A DNA stretch of 64,000 nucleotides from Pseudomonas protegens (GCF_003363755.1 NZ_CP031396.1:2232001-2296000), one strand, 5' to 3'; positions 45,982 through 59,600 are shown, counted from the first letter of the stretch. Numbers and translations are program-made. The notes: a model not told the origin generated them from the sequence alone.

Positions 45982-46659
45982 ATGCGCGTTCTGATTATCG
46001 AAGACGAAGAAAAAACTGCGGACTACCTGCATCGCGGACTGACCGAACAGGGCTATACCGTCGACCTGGCCCGGGATGGCGTCGAGGGGCTGCACCTGGC
46101 GCTGGAAAGCGACTACGCCGTGATCGTGCTGGATGTGATGCTCCCCGGCCTGGACGGCTTTGGCGTGCTGCGGGCCCTGCGGGCGCGCAAGCAGACCCCG
46201 GTGATCATGCTTACCGCCCGGGAGCGCGTGGAGGACCGGATTCGCGGCCTGCGCGATGGCGCCGACGACTACCTGGGCAAGCCCTTTTCCTTCCTTGAAC
46301 TGGTGGCCCGCCTGCAGGCCCTGACCCGCCGCAGCGGTGGTCACGAACCGGTGCAGATCAGCATCGCCGACCTGTGGATCGATCTCATCAGCCGCAAGGC
46401 CAGCCGTGCCGGCATGCGCCTGGACCTGACCGCCAAGGAGTTTTCCCTGCTCAGCGTGCTGGCCCGGCGCCAGGGCGAAATCCTGTCCAAGACCTCGATT
46501 GCCGAGATGGTCTGGGACATTAACTTCGACAGCGACGCCAATGTCGTCGAAGTGGCAATCAAGCGCCTGCGGGCCAAACTCGACGGCCCTTTCGAACACA
46601 AGCTGCTGCACACCATCCGCGGCATGGGTTATGTGCTGGAGAGCCGCAGTGCCGAGTAA
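45982..46659 (+). CDS. OmpR-family response regulator (CusR/heavy-metal type)
   Basis: A 225-residue regulator. Receiver: IIEDEEKTADYL with the acidic pair, phospho-acceptor Asp in VIVLDVMLPGLDG, Thr in LTARERVEDR, Lys in YLGKPFSF. The winged helix follows (LDLTAKEFSLLSVLARRQGE, VVEVAIKRLRAKLD, LLHTIRGMGYVLE). It begins nine bases after the RND gene, so pump and regulator share a transcript. The type is often called heavy-metal responsive, but the paired pump is HAE1-like, so the signal is uncertain. Confidence 0.92.
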   Translation: MRVLIIEDEEKTADYLHRGLTEQGYTVDLARDGVEGLHLALESDYAVIVLDVMLPGLDGFGVLRALRARKQTPVIMLTARERVEDRIRGLRDGADDYLGKPFSFLELVARLQALTRRSGGHEPVQISIADLWIDLISRKASRAGMRLDLTAKEFSLLSVLARRQGEILSKTSIAEMVWDINFDSDANVVEVAIKRLRAKLDGPFEHKLLHTIRGMGYVLESRSAE

Positions 46660-48013
46660 CTCCATTGCCCTGCGCCTGAGCGGGCTGTTCACCCTGGTGG
46701 CACTGCTGATCTTCCTGCTGATTGGTGGCGCCCTTTATCAACAGGTGGACAAAGGCCTGGGCCTGCTGCCGGAAGCCGAGCTGGACGCGCGTTACAGCGT
46801 GCTGGAGTCGGCCTTGAACCGTTACGGCACGCCTGAACACTGGGCCAAGATCAACGCCAAGCTCAAGCTGCTCAGCGAGGAGGACAAGCGCATCCGTTTC
46901 TGGGCAGTGAGCGGCGATCCCGCTTATGAGTACGGCAACCCGGACCCACAGATCCGCGCATTCGCCCAAGGTCCGCTGGGCATGCGCGACCTGATCCTGA
47001 GCGCTCATCCCTATCCACTGAAGGTACTGGTCAGCCAACTGCCGGCCAAGGAACAGCGCCCGGCCCTGCGCTTCCTGATTGCCATCGACACCGATACTTT
47101 CCACCAGACCCAGCAGCAGTTGCTGATAGCCCTGATCGGCCTGGCCATCGTCGGTGTACTGCTGGCCTCGGCCCTGGGTTACTGGGTGGCGCGGATCGGC
47201 CTCAAGCCGCTGATCAAGCTGTCCCAGGAGGCCCAGCGCCTGGCACCGCCGCGGCTCTCCGGACGCCTGCAGCTCTCGCCCCTGCCGCCGGAGCTGAGCC
47301 AGTTCGTCAGCTCCTTCAACTCCACGCTGGAACGGGTCGAACAGGCCTATTCGCGCCTGGAGTCGTTCAACGCCGACGTCGCCCATGAACTGCGCTCGCC
47401 CCTGACCAACCTGATCGGCCAGACCCAGGTGGCCCTGACCCGGGGCCGCTCGGCGGAGCATTACTTCGAAGTACTGCAATCCAATCTTGAAGAACTGGAA
47501 CGGCTGCGCTCCATCGTCAACGACATGCTGTTCCTGGCCAGTGCCGACCAGGGCAACAAGGCCACCAAGCTCACCAGCACCTCCCTGGCGACGGAAGTGG
47601 CTGCCACCCTGGACTACCTGGACTTCATCCTCGAAGACGCCCAGGTCAGGGTCGAGGTCCAGGGCGATGCCCAGGTACGGATCGAGATTGCCCACCTGCG
47701 CCGGGCCCTGATCAACCTGCTGAGCAATGCCGTGCAGCACACGGTGGCAGGGGAAGTGATCCGGGTGCGGATTGAAGTGCAGGCGCAGCAGGTGGCGATC
47801 GCCGTCAGCAACCCGGGGCAAAACATCGCCAGCGAACACTTGCCGCGTTTGTTCGAGCGTTTCTACCGGGTCGATGCCTCGCGCAGCAACAGCGGCGCCA
47901 ACCACGGCCTGGGGCTGGCCATCGTCAAGGCCATCGCTCTGATGCATGGCGGCGACGTCTTTGTGCGCAGCGATCGGGGGATCAACACCTTCGGCCTTTA
48001 TCTGCCTCTGTGA
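46649..48013 (+). CDS. Sensor histidine kinase of the RND-linked two-component system
   Basis: A 454-residue membrane kinase. The start is a GTG at 46649 inside the last codons of the regulator gene, with GGAGAG just before it. A first helix (LSGLFTLVALLIFLLIGGALY), a periplasmic domain to ~155, a second helix, HAMP, then the H-box FNADVAHELRSPLTNLIGQTQ, N-box RRALINLLSNAVQHT and G-box GLGLAIVKAIA. It phosphorylates the neighbouring regulator in response to an external cue. Close to CusS/heavy-metal kinases in layout. Confidence 0.92.
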   Translation: MPSNSIALRLSGLFTLVALLIFLLIGGALYQQVDKGLGLLPEAELDARYSVLESALNRYGTPEHWAKINAKLKLLSEEDKRIRFWAVSGDPAYEYGNPDPQIRAFAQGPLGMRDLILSAHPYPLKVLVSQLPAKEQRPALRFLIAIDTDTFHQTQQQLLIALIGLAIVGVLLASALGYWVARIGLKPLIKLSQEAQRLAPPRLSGRLQLSPLPPELSQFVSSFNSTLERVEQAYSRLESFNADVAHELRSPLTNLIGQTQVALTRGRSAEHYFEVLQSNLEELERLRSIVNDMLFLASADQGNKATKLTSTSLATEVAATLDYLDFILEDAQVRVEVQGDAQVRIEIAHLRRALINLLSNAVQHTVAGEVIRVRIEVQAQQVAIAVSNPGQNIASEHLPRLFERFYRVDASRSNSGANHGLGLAIVKAIALMHGGDVFVRSDRGINTFGLYLPL

Positions 48014-48238
48014 CTCGGGATTCTCGGATTCTGCAGACGCCGACTGGCCGACGCACGCCTCAACATATCCGGCGCGGACTATGGGGCACTTTCGCTGGCA
48101 ACCCGGCGCCTGCTGGCCAGTCTCTACTGTTGTGTTTTTGGTAACAGTCCTTATCCTGTTCGGCTCTTTTTCCAGCAGCCCCATGGTTATATTTTTGTCG
48201 CACCGAATTGAACTTGCTCTGCAAGAAGGTCTTCAGAA

Positions 48239-48463
48239 ATGTCCAACAGTATGGGTTTGGCCAGCGTCTTTGTTTTGTCTTCCCTGTTCGTGGTGCCAAT
48301 GGCCATGGCCGAAGAATCCCAGGGATTCGTGGCGAGAAATGCCGCACGCGCCGCCGCATTCGAACAAGCACAGATTGCCCAGGCCGCCCAGCAGCAACAC
48401 AGTCAGCAAGCCCAGAAGATCACCGCTGAGCACAGCAAGACCGACGCTCACAAAGACAGTTGA
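48239..48463 (+). CDS. Small secreted Gln/Ala-rich protein
   Basis: A 74-residue protein with a clear signal peptide (MSNSMGLASVFVLSSLFVVPMAMA, cleaved before EESQ). The mature ~50 residues are helical, rich in Ala and Gln (IAQAAQQQHSQQAQKITAEH). GAAGG precedes the ATG, and a strong terminator follows, so it is a real independent small gene. It follows the RND/two-component operon by 225 bases. No function recognised; periplasmic adaptor or stress peptide are guesses. Confidence 0.7.
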   Translation: MSNSMGLASVFVLSSLFVVPMAMAEESQGFVARNAARAAAFEQAQIAQAAQQQHSQQAQKITAEHSKTDAHKDS

Positions 48464-48528
48464 TCGGCGATAGCCACTCGTTTCCCTCGACAACTTCTCT
48501 GCTTTCAACCCTGGAGTAAGTTGTCTTA

Positions 48529-48556
48529 AAGCCGCTGACTTCAGCGGCTTTTTTTT
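48529..48556 (+). terminator. Strong intrinsic terminator
   Basis: AAGCCGCT (48529-48536) pairs with AGCGGCTT (48543-48550), followed by an eight-T run ending at 48556. It ends the small secreted protein gene. Confidence 0.92.
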
Positions 48557-48653
48557 GCTGTAGAGAAACCCTCTGCACATTCGTCATGCACAGAACAAGA
48601 AACAACCGAATTCACAATAAAAAATCATGTTCATTCACCAAAGGAGCTACACG

Positions 48654-49976
48654 TTGTTCAGGACCACGCTGAGAATCAGCCCACTATTCATTGCAATCGC
48701 TGCAACTATTCCCGCCTTGGGCCAAGCTGCCGAAGAGCGCGACAAACAGGGCTTCGTCGCCGGCTCGAGCCTCAAGCTCAACGCCCGCAACTACTACATG
48801 AATCGCAACCGGCATCAGCAAGCCGATGACAACATCGAATGGGGCCAGGGGTTCCTGGGGGTCTTCGAGTCCGGCTACACCCAGGGCACCGTGGGTTTCG
48901 GCCTGGATGCCAATGCCATGCTCGGCCTCAAGCTCGATGGCGGTGGCGGCACCGACAGTTCGAGCATCCTGCCCATCAGCGATGGCAACGGAAAAGCGCC
49001 CACAGCGTTCTCCACCGCTGGCGCCACCTTGAAGATGCGAGCCTTCGACACCGAGCTCAAGGCCGGCGATCTGTTTCTCAACAACCCGGTGATCGCCGGG
49101 GGCATGAGCCGCATGCTGCCGCAGACCTTTCGCGGCGTCAGCCTGACCAACCACAGCTTCGACGGCTGGTTGATCGAAGGCGGCCAAGCCAGTTTCACCA
49201 AGCCTTACAACCAGAGTGGCCACAAACGCATCGGCACCTCCTACGGCACCTTGCAAAAAGGTGACGAAAGCCTGCACCTGGATTGGGCCGGGGTCGCCTG
49301 GAGTGGCATTCCGGGGCTGACCAGCAGCCTCTACGCCTCTGAACTCAAGGACATCTGGAACCAGTACTACTACGACCTGGACTACACCTACGCGCTCAAC
49401 GATCTGGTCAGCCTCAATCCGGGCCTGCACTTCTATCACACCCAGGACACCGGCCAGGCGCTGCTGGGCAACATCGACAACAACACCTACAGCCTGCACT
49501 TCACCGTGGGCGTAGGCAGCCACAGCGTCACTGCGGCCTACCAGCGAGTCAACGGCAACACGCCGTTCGACTACATCGCCCAGGGTGACAGCATCTACCT
49601 GGACAACTCCCAGCAGTACTCGGACTTCAACGGTCCCAACGAGCGCTCCTGGAAGCTCAAGTACGCCTACGATTTCGCCGGCGTCGGCCTGCCGGGCCTG
49701 ACCTCGGCACTGTCTTACTCCCGGGGCGAGCTGGACCTGACCCAGGTCGATCCGGCCAGCCGCGGCTATGCCAACTGGTACAGCGCCGACGGCAAGCACG
49801 CCAAGCACTGGGAGCGCGACCTCGACCTCAAGTACGTGGTGCAAGGCGGCACCGCCAAGGACCTGGCCGTGCGCTTGCAATGGGCCACCAACCGTGGCGG
49901 CAACGGCTACGGCGCACTGGACAACGACACCGATGAGTACCGGGTGATCGTCGACTATCCGATCAACGTGTTCTAA
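48654..49976 (+). CDS. OprD-family outer membrane porin
   Basis: A 440-residue porin. A TTG at 48654 is the likely start: AAGGAG lies seven bases before it and the protein then begins with a normal signal peptide ([25 protein letters not shown]). An ATG at 48627 is in frame but lacks a ribosome site. The mature part starts [25 protein letters not shown], an OprD hallmark, and ends with a C-terminal Phe ([12 protein letters not shown]) for outer membrane insertion. OprD-type channels take up amino acids, carboxylates or aromatic acids; the substrate is unknown. Confidence 0.9.
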   Translation: MFRTTLRISPLFIAIAATIPALGQAAEERDKQGFVAGSSLKLNARNYYMNRNRHQQADDNIEWGQGFLGVFESGYTQGTVGFGLDANAMLGLKLDGGGGTDSSSILPISDGNGKAPTAFSTAGATLKMRAFDTELKAGDLFLNNPVIAGGMSRMLPQTFRGVSLTNHSFDGWLIEGGQASFTKPYNQSGHKRIGTSYGTLQKGDESLHLDWAGVAWSGIPGLTSSLYASELKDIWNQYYYDLDYTYALNDLVSLNPGLHFYHTQDTGQALLGNIDNNTYSLHFTVGVGSHSVTAAYQRVNGNTPFDYIAQGDSIYLDNSQQYSDFNGPNERSWKLKYAYDFAGVGLPGLTSALSYSRGELDLTQVDPASRGYANWYSADGKHAKHWERDLDLKYVVQGGTAKDLAVRLQWATNRGGNGYGALDNDTDEYRVIVDYPINVF

Positions 49977-49989
49977 GCCGATATGAGCA

Positions 49990-50021
49990 AAAGGCCAGCA
50001 TGTTTTGCTGGCCTTTTTTTT
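49990..50021 (+). terminator. Intrinsic terminator of the porin gene
   Basis: AAAGGCCAGCA (49990-50000) pairs with TGCTGGCCTTT (50006-50016), followed by a T-run to 50021. Confidence 0.92.
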
Positions 50022-50115
50022 ATTCGGGATTTATACAGGCGCGAAGGCGTGACCGATTTCTGTAGCCCACGTCCACACTAGACTTAACTATGTCGACGTA
50101 GCAGAAATCAAAATC

Positions 50116-51627
50116 ATGAGCGTGAGTCGTGCGACACCCCGCACAGGGAAAATCGCGTCAAATCCGGAACGTCTGTTGGTCCTGGCCAGCTCGCTGATCG
50201 TCGTGGCCATTCTCAGTATCGTCACCTACCTGTTGATCCGTGAACACGCTGCTGCCGAACAGGCTGCCACCCGTGCCGCGAACAACATCGTGCAGTTGAT
50301 CGAAGCGGATGTGTTGCGCAACGTCGAACTCTACGACCTGTCCCTCAAGGGGCTGATCAGTGCGGCGCAACGCGACGACCTGAAGGACGTATCGGCGCCC
50401 ATCCGCCACCTGGCGCTGTTCGACCGGGCCACCGCAGCGCCCTACAAGGGCGATATTCTGTTGCTGGACAAGCACGGCGAGGTACTTGCCGACTCGGCTT
50501 CGGTCGTGCCGCGCACGGGCAACTACGCCGACCGCGAGTACTTCCGCTCGCATATCGACAATCCAGATCCAGGGATGATGATCAGCCCCCCGTTCCGTGC
50601 CCGCACCGCCGAGCATGACTGGCGGATCAGCTTCAGTCGTCGGCTCAGCAACGAGAATGGCGAGTTCATCGGTGTCGCCGAAGCGGCCATGCGCCTGAGC
50701 TACTTCAATGAGCTGTTCAAGAATCTGGATATCGGGCGCAACGGCTCGATCAACCTGATCAGCCGCGACGGGGTTCTGCTGGCCCAACAACCGCCCCTGG
50801 CGGACGACCTGATTGGCAAGAGTTTCAGTAACCGCCCCAACTTCGTGCGCATCCTGGGCGAAGGCAATGGCAGCTTCAGCAGCGTGTCCAGCGTGGATCG
50901 GATGCACCGGCTTTACACCTTTTCCCAGGTGGGTGACCTGCCGCTGATCGTGGTTGTGGCGCTGTCCATCGACGAAGTCTTCGCTGCCTGGCAACGCACG
51001 GCGCTGCTGATCAGCGGCGCCACTGGGGCGCTGTGCATCGCCCTGTTCTGGCTGACCTGGCAACTGTGTCGTGAACTGCGGCGTCGGCAGGATGCCGAGC
51101 AGGAGCTGGCGCGCCTGGCAGCTGTCGATGCCCTCACCGGCCTGGCCAACCGTCGTACCCTGGATCAGGTGATGAACAATGAGTGGGCCCGGGCCCGGCG
51201 CGCCAACCAGCCCCTGTCGCTGCTGATGATCGATGTCGACCACTTCAAGTCGTTCAACGACCGCTTTGGCCATCCACTGGGGGACCAGGCATTGCGTGCA
51301 GTGGCGCAGAACATTGGCACTTGCGCGGGACGCCCGGCAGATCTGGCGGCGCGCTACGGAGGCGAAGAGTTCGCGGTAGTACTGCCGGAGACCGACAGCG
51401 CCGGCGCCGCCGTACTCGCCGAGCGAATCCGCGCCAGCATCGCCGCCTTGCCGACTGTCAGCGAGCAGGCCACCCCCTTGACGGTGAGCATCGGCATCAA
51501 CACCTGGTCGGGCAATCCCGATATCAGCCTCGAGCAATGGGTGAGTGACGCCGACAAGGCCCTGTATCAAGCCAAGTACAGCGGCCGCAACCGAGTGGTT
51601 TCCAACATGTCACGGCGCAGCAGCTGA
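50116..51627 (+). CDS. Membrane-bound diguanylate cyclase
   Basis: A 503-residue protein. Helix ~20-42, a periplasmic Cache-like sensor (~45-300: LLLDKHGEVLADSASVVPRTGNYADREYF), second helix ~298-320, then a GGDEF domain. The active site is intact as RYGGEEFAVVLPE, and RPAD five residues upstream is a product-inhibition I-site. It makes cyclic di-GMP from two GTP in response to an external ligand. It converges on lpxC. Confidence 0.93.
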   Translation: MSVSRATPRTGKIASNPERLLVLASSLIVVAILSIVTYLLIREHAAAEQAATRAANNIVQLIEADVLRNVELYDLSLKGLISAAQRDDLKDVSAPIRHLALFDRATAAPYKGDILLLDKHGEVLADSASVVPRTGNYADREYFRSHIDNPDPGMMISPPFRARTAEHDWRISFSRRLSNENGEFIGVAEAAMRLSYFNELFKNLDIGRNGSINLISRDGVLLAQQPPLADDLIGKSFSNRPNFVRILGEGNGSFSSVSSVDRMHRLYTFSQVGDLPLIVVVALSIDEVFAAWQRTALLISGATGALCIALFWLTWQLCRELRRRQDAEQELARLAAVDALTGLANRRTLDQVMNNEWARARRANQPLSLLMIDVDHFKSFNDRFGHPLGDQALRAVAQNIGTCAGRPADLAARYGGEEFAVVLPETDSAGAAVLAERIRASIAALPTVSEQATPLTVSIGINTWSGNPDISLEQWVSDADKALYQAKYSGRNRVVSNMSRRSS

Positions 51628-51644
51628 ACCTTCGGGCATAAAAA

Positions 51645-51668
51645 AAGGCCATCCGGGGGGATGGCCTT
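51645..51668 (-). terminator. Terminator of lpxC
   Basis: AAGGCCATCC (51645-51654) pairs with GGATGGCCTT (51659-51668). The A-run at 51640-51646 gives a seven-T tract on the minus strand, 27 bases after the lpxC stop. Confidence 0.88.
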
Positions 51669-51694
51669 CAAAAACAAAAGGAAAGAGAGAGTAA

Positions 51695-52642
<948 letters not shown>

Positions 52643-52718
52643 TCAACAAAGGCTGGCGATAATAGCAGACCATGCCTTTGCTGAACACCAATCACCCTAA
52701 TACCCCTGATACATTCCA

Positions 52719-53912
52719 TCAATCGGCCTGACGACGCAGGAATGCCGGGATGTCCAGGTAATCCAGATCATCTTGCGGATTCAGCTTCGCCGCGGTCGCC
52801 GCGTTCGACTGCGCCTGATTGCGCATGACGGTCGGACGGTCCAGGTCACGGTAGTTCACCGACGGCAGTTCCTGACGAGCAGGGGCTGGCGCTTGCGACT
52901 GCGCGGACATGGAAGTCTGAACGGTGTTGTCGATGACCTTTACAGGTTTCTCGATTTTCGCGCCCAGACCGGTGGCCACTACGGTTACATGCAGCTCGTC
53001 ACGCATGTCCGGATCGATAACAGTACCGACCTTGACCATGGCGTGTTCGGAAGCAAAGGCTTCGATGATGCTACCCACGTCGGAGTACTCACCCAGGGAC
53101 AGGTCGGGACCTGCGGTGATGTTCACCAGGATGCCGCGTGCACCCTCCAGGTTCACGTCTTCCAGCAGCGGGTTGCGGATCGCCGCTTCAGTGGCCTCAC
53201 GCGCACGGTTCGGACCGCTGGCGCAGCCAGTGCCCATCATCGCCATGCCCATTTCGCTCATCACGGTACGTACGTCGGCAAAGTCGACGTTGATCATGCC
53301 CGGACGCTTGATGATGTCGGAGATACCGCGAACGGCACCGGCCAGCACGTCGTCAGCCTTGGCGAAAGCCGACAGCAGGCTGGCGTCCTTGCCGAGGATG
53401 GTCAGCAGCTTCTCGTTGGGGATGGTGATCAACGAGTCGACGCTTTCGCTCAGCGCGCGGATGCCCTCATCGGCGATCTGCATGCGCTTGCGGCCTTCGA
53501 ACGGGAACGGACGGGTCACCACCGCAACGGTGAGGATGCCCATTTCCTTGGCCACTTCAGCGATGATCGGCGCCGCACCGGTACCGGTACCGCCGCCCAT
53601 GCCGGTGGTGATGAACACCATGTTGGTGCCCGCCAGTACTTCGGCGATACGCTCGCGGTCTTCCAGAGCGGCTTGACGGCCGACTTCCGGATTGGCGCCA
53701 GCACCCAGGCCCTTGGTCACGCCGGTACCCAGTTGCAGGATGGTCCGCGCGCCGATGTTTTTCAGCGCTTGAGCATCAGTGTTGGCGCAGATGAACTCGA
53801 CGCCTTCGATGTTGCTCTTGACCATGTGATTGACCGCGTTGCCGCCGCCACCGCCAACACCGATAACCTTGATTACCGGACTCTGCGGGATGTTGTCTAC
53901 GAGTTCGAACAT
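52719..53912 (-). CDS. ftsZ: FtsZ, tubulin-like cell division GTPase
   Basis: A 397-residue GTPase forming the Z-ring. The tubulin signature GGGTGTGAAPIIAEVAKEMG, GVGGGGGNAVNHM near the start, and the T7 loop NVDFADVRTVM are present. The C-terminal tail DDLDYLDIPAFLRRQAD is the peptide that binds FtsA and ZipA. GAAAGGAGAG precedes the ATG. It is 72 bases downstream of ftsA, room for a promoter. Confidence 0.98.
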   Translation of the reverse strand: MFELVDNIPQSPVIKVIGVGGGGGNAVNHMVKSNIEGVEFICANTDAQALKNIGARTILQLGTGVTKGLGAGANPEVGRQAALEDRERIAEVLAGTNMVFITTGMGGGTGTGAAPIIAEVAKEMGILTVAVVTRPFPFEGRKRMQIADEGIRALSESVDSLITIPNEKLLTILGKDASLLSAFAKADDVLAGAVRGISDIIKRPGMINVDFADVRTVMSEMGMAMMGTGCASGPNRAREATEAAIRNPLLEDVNLEGARGILVNITAGPDLSLGEYSDVGSIIEAFASEHAMVKVGTVIDPDMRDELHVTVVATGLGAKIEKPVKVIDNTVQTSMSAQSQAPAPARQELPSVNYRDLDRPTVMRNQAQSNAATAAKLNPQDDLDYLDIPAFLRRQAD

Positions 53913-53984
53913 TTTCCCTCTCCTTTCATTTCTCTAGTTTTTCGCCTACTGCCTACTGCTTTGAAACGGTGTTGCGGTAAATCT

Positions 53985-55244
53985 TTAGAAGTTGCCCTGG
54001 ACCCAGCTCTTGATGCGGTCCAGCAACGCGGCCTTGGGCTCGTCGCTGCTGTAGCTGTCGCGGCTGCCGATGCCGGAGAACGAGATGCCATCGGACTGTT
54101 TCTGCAGTCCGTACAGCAGCAGGCCGACGCCGGTGGAATAGATCGGGTTGCGCACCACGTCGGACAGGCCCTTGACACTGTGGGGCACGCCCAGACGAAC
54201 CGGCATGTGGAAAATCTCCTCGGCCAGTTCCACCGCGCCTTCCATCTTCGACGTACCACCGGTGAGCACGATGCCGGCCGGGATCAGGTCTTCGTAGCCG
54301 CTGCGACGCAGCTCGGCCTGGATCAGGGTGAACAGTTCGTCGTAACGCGGTTCGACCACTTCGGCCAGGGCCTGACGCGACAGCTCGCGCGGCGGACGAT
54401 CGCCGACGCTCGGCACCTTGATGGTTTCGCCGGCACCGGCCAGCTTGGCCAGGGCGCAGGCGTAACGGATCTTGATCTCCTCGGCGTACTGGGTCGGCGT
54501 GCGCAGGGCCATGGCGATGTCGTTGGTCACCTGATCGCCGGCAATCGGGATCACCGCGGTGTGACGGATCGCGCCTTCGGTGAAGATCGCCATGTCGGTG
54601 GTGCCGCCGCCGATGTCCACCAGGCACACGCCCAGCTCTTTCTCGTCGTCGGTGAGTACCGAATAGGCCGAGGCCAGTTGCTCGAGGATGATGTCGTCGA
54701 TTTCCAGGCCGCAGCGACGCACGCACTTCTCGATGTTCTGAGCGGCATTCACCGCACAGGTCACTACGTGCACCTTGGCTTCCAGACGCACGCCCGACAT
54801 GCCCAAAGGCTCACGCACGCCTTCCTGGTTATCGATCACGTAATCCTGTGGCAGGGTGTGCAGGACCCGCTGGTCAGCCGGGATTGCCACGGCCTGGGCC
54901 GCATCCAATACCCGCTCCAGGTCCGCCGAGCTGACTTCACGGTCGCGGATCGCCACGATGCCGTGGGAGTTCAGGCTGCGGATGTGATTGCCCGCCACAC
55001 CGACGAAGGCCGAGTGAATACGGCAACCCGCCATCAGTTGCGCCTCTTCCACCGCGCGCTGGATCGACTGCACGGTGGACTCGATGTTCACCACCACGCC
55101 CTTCTTCAGGCCGCGGGAAGGATGGGTGCCGATGCCGACGATTTCCAGCGAGCCATCGGCCGCGACTTCGCCCACCAGCGCCACCACCTTGGAGGTGCCG
55201 ATATCCAGGCCGACGATCATTTTGCCGCTTTGCACATTTGCCAT
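53985..55244 (-). CDS. ftsA: FtsA, actin-like membrane anchor of the Z-ring
   Basis: A 419-residue actin-fold ATPase. VGLDIGTSKVVALVGEV is the phosphate 1 loop, LVDIGGGTTDMAIFTEG phosphate 2, and GIVLTGGTSKMEG the adenosine site. The C-terminal KSWVQGNF is the amphipathic helix that inserts in the membrane. It follows ftsQ by 14 bases. Confidence 0.98.
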   Translation of the reverse strand: MANVQSGKMIVGLDIGTSKVVALVGEVAADGSLEIVGIGTHPSRGLKKGVVVNIESTVQSIQRAVEEAQLMAGCRIHSAFVGVAGNHIRSLNSHGIVAIRDREVSSADLERVLDAAQAVAIPADQRVLHTLPQDYVIDNQEGVREPLGMSGVRLEAKVHVVTCAVNAAQNIEKCVRRCGLEIDDIILEQLASAYSVLTDDEKELGVCLVDIGGGTTDMAIFTEGAIRHTAVIPIAGDQVTNDIAMALRTPTQYAEEIKIRYACALAKLAGAGETIKVPSVGDRPPRELSRQALAEVVEPRYDELFTLIQAELRRSGYEDLIPAGIVLTGGTSKMEGAVELAEEIFHMPVRLGVPHSVKGLSDVVRNPIYSTGVGLLLYGLQKQSDGISFSGIGSRDSYSSDEPKAALLDRIKSWVQGNF

Positions 55245-55258
55245 GGTCCTGCCTCTTC

Positions 55259-56125
55259 TTAATTCTTCGCGACGGCAGGTTGCGCCGTCGTGGGTGCCGC
55301 CGGATCGCGCCAGCCCACGGCCAGGCCGTTGGCGTAGCGCAGATCGATGCGCGCGATGTTCGTGATCTGTTCTTTCAGCGTTTTTTCATAAATGGCAATG
55401 AAGCGGCGCATCTTCTCCACCAGATGATCGCGACCCAGGAGCAACTCGATACCGGGACCGGCACTGCCGGCACCGGTGGTCAGGAACCAGCTGCCGCGCT
55501 CACGCAGCTCCAGACGGGCTATCGAAAAGCCCAGCGGCCGCAGCATCTGGCTCAACACCTGATACTGCTGCATCACTTGCTGCTGGGCCCGCTGCGGCCC
55601 GAACAACTGCGGCAAGTGTTCATAGTTCGCCAGTTCACGCGGAGTGAAGGCCTGGCCCTGGTTGTTCAACAGCGCCTCGTCGCCCCAGCGGGCCACTGGC
55701 AGTTGTTCTTCCAGGCGAATCACCACTTGGTCCGGCCACACCCGACGAACTTCGGCGTGGGCGATCCAGGGCATCTTTTCCAGCTCGGTGCGCATGCTCG
55801 CCAGGTCGATGGTGAAGAAGCTCGCCGCGACATATGGCGCGATCCGCTGCTGCACCGCCTGCTGGCTGATGTAGCTCAAGTCCCCCTGCACCGCGATCTT
55901 GGTGATCGGACGGTCGGCGTATGGCAGCAAGCGCTGGGCACCTTCATAGGTGCCAAAGCCCAACGCCACCAGCAGCACCGGCCAGAACAGGCTTTTCAGA
56001 AAACCAAAGTTGGCTTTCGGCAGGCGCACCGACATCGGCTCTTTGGCCACCATACGGCTGGCACCCCGCGGCACCGGCTTGCGGCCGGGTGCAGGTTGCT
56101 GATGACGAAGCGACGCGCCTTGCAT
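55259..56125 (-). CDS. ftsQ: FtsQ, divisome membrane protein
   Basis: A 288-residue bitopic protein. A basic cytoplasmic tail, one helix (about 45-65: [16 protein letters not shown]), then a POTRA domain ([22 protein letters not shown]) and the beta domain ([19 protein letters not shown]). The ATG at 56125 gives the length usual in pseudomonads. It binds FtsL/FtsB in the divisome. Four bases separate it from ddlB. Confidence 0.95.
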   Translation of the reverse strand: MQGASLRHQQPAPGRKPVPRGASRMVAKEPMSVRLPKANFGFLKSLFWPVLLVALGFGTYEGAQRLLPYADRPITKIAVQGDLSYISQQAVQQRIAPYVAASFFTIDLASMRTELEKMPWIAHAEVRRVWPDQVVIRLEEQLPVARWGDEALLNNQGQAFTPRELANYEHLPQLFGPQRAQQQVMQQYQVLSQMLRPLGFSIARLELRERGSWFLTTGAGSAGPGIELLLGRDHLVEKMRRFIAIYEKTLKEQITNIARIDLRYANGLAVGWRDPAAPTTAQPAVAKN

Positions 56126-56129
56126 GGAC

Positions 56130-58529
<2,400 letters not shown>

Positions 58530-58537
<8 letters not shown>

Positions 58538-59600
58538 GGGCCACCTCCAGGCAGATATTCACCACATCGCGGGTGGCATCGGGTTTGGCCAGGCGGCGCG
58601 CAGCCTGGGCCATGTTGTCGAGTCGTTCTGGTTGCATCAAAACCTCTGTCAGGCGAGCGGCAAGGTCCGCTGCACCAGTCGTTCTTTGCGGCATCAGGAA
58701 GGCAGCACCTTCACGAGCCAAATATTCGGCATTGCGGGTCTGGTGATCGTCGATCGCATGGGGCAAAGGCACCAGCATCGAAGGCAGACCGGCAGCAGCC
58801 AGTTCGCTGACGGTCAACGCGCCTGCGCGACAGACCACCAGGTCGGCCCAGCCATAGGCTTGAGCCATGTTTTTGATAAAGGGCTGCACCTGCGCCTCGA
58901 CGCCGGCGGCGCGATAGCGCTCTGCAGTGACTTCATCGTGGTTTTTACCAGCCTGATGGAACACCTCCGGACGCAGCTCGGGGGCGACCTGTGCCAGGGC
59001 TTCCGGCAATAACTTGTTCAACGGCTCTGCCCCCAGGCTTCCGCCCAGGATCAGTAAACGCGCCTTGCGTCCGGCCAGGGCCTCGCGCGGTGTGTCGAGG
59101 AACAGTTCGGTGCGCACCGGATTGCCCGTGGTGCGGCGGCTGTCGGAGGCTCCGAAGGTGTCCGGGAAAGCTTCGCAGACTCGGGCGGCCAACGGCACCA
59201 GCAGCCGATTGGCGGTACCGGCCACAGCATTCTGCTCGTGAACGATCACCGGCACCCCCGACAACTTGGCGGCAACACCACCAGGGCCGGTCACATAACC
59301 ACCAAAACCCAGCACACACACCGGCTTGAGTTGCCGAATGATCCGCCGGGCCTGGAGCACCGCCTTGATCAGGACGAACGGCGCCTTGAGCAGGGACAGC
59401 TTGCCCTTGCCCCGCAGCCCGGTGACGTTGATCAAATGCAGCGGCAGGCCAGCCGCCGGTACCAATTCGTTCTCGATCCCGCGGGGAGTACCCAGCCAGT
59501 GCACGCTGTAGCCACGGGCCTGGAACTCGCGGGCACAAGCCAGCGCCGGGAACACGTGGCCACCGGTGCCGCCCGCCATGATCAGCACGTTAGCGCCCAT
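58530..59600 (-). CDS. murG: MurG, lipid II synthase
   Basis: A 356-residue GT-B glycosyltransferase that adds GlcNAc to lipid I. The G-loops are [15 protein letters not shown] and [14 protein letters not shown], and the donor site is [20 protein letters not shown]. The ATG at 59600 gives the standard opening [14 protein letters not shown]; it overlaps ftsW by 11 bases. Confidence 0.97.

Noticed and set aside
52773..55262. An 829-codon plus-strand open frame opposite ftsZ and ftsA
   Set aside because: It lies entirely antisense to two certain genes, is rich in His, Gln, Arg and Gly in low-complexity fashion and has no family likeness; long antisense frames are common in GC-rich DNA.
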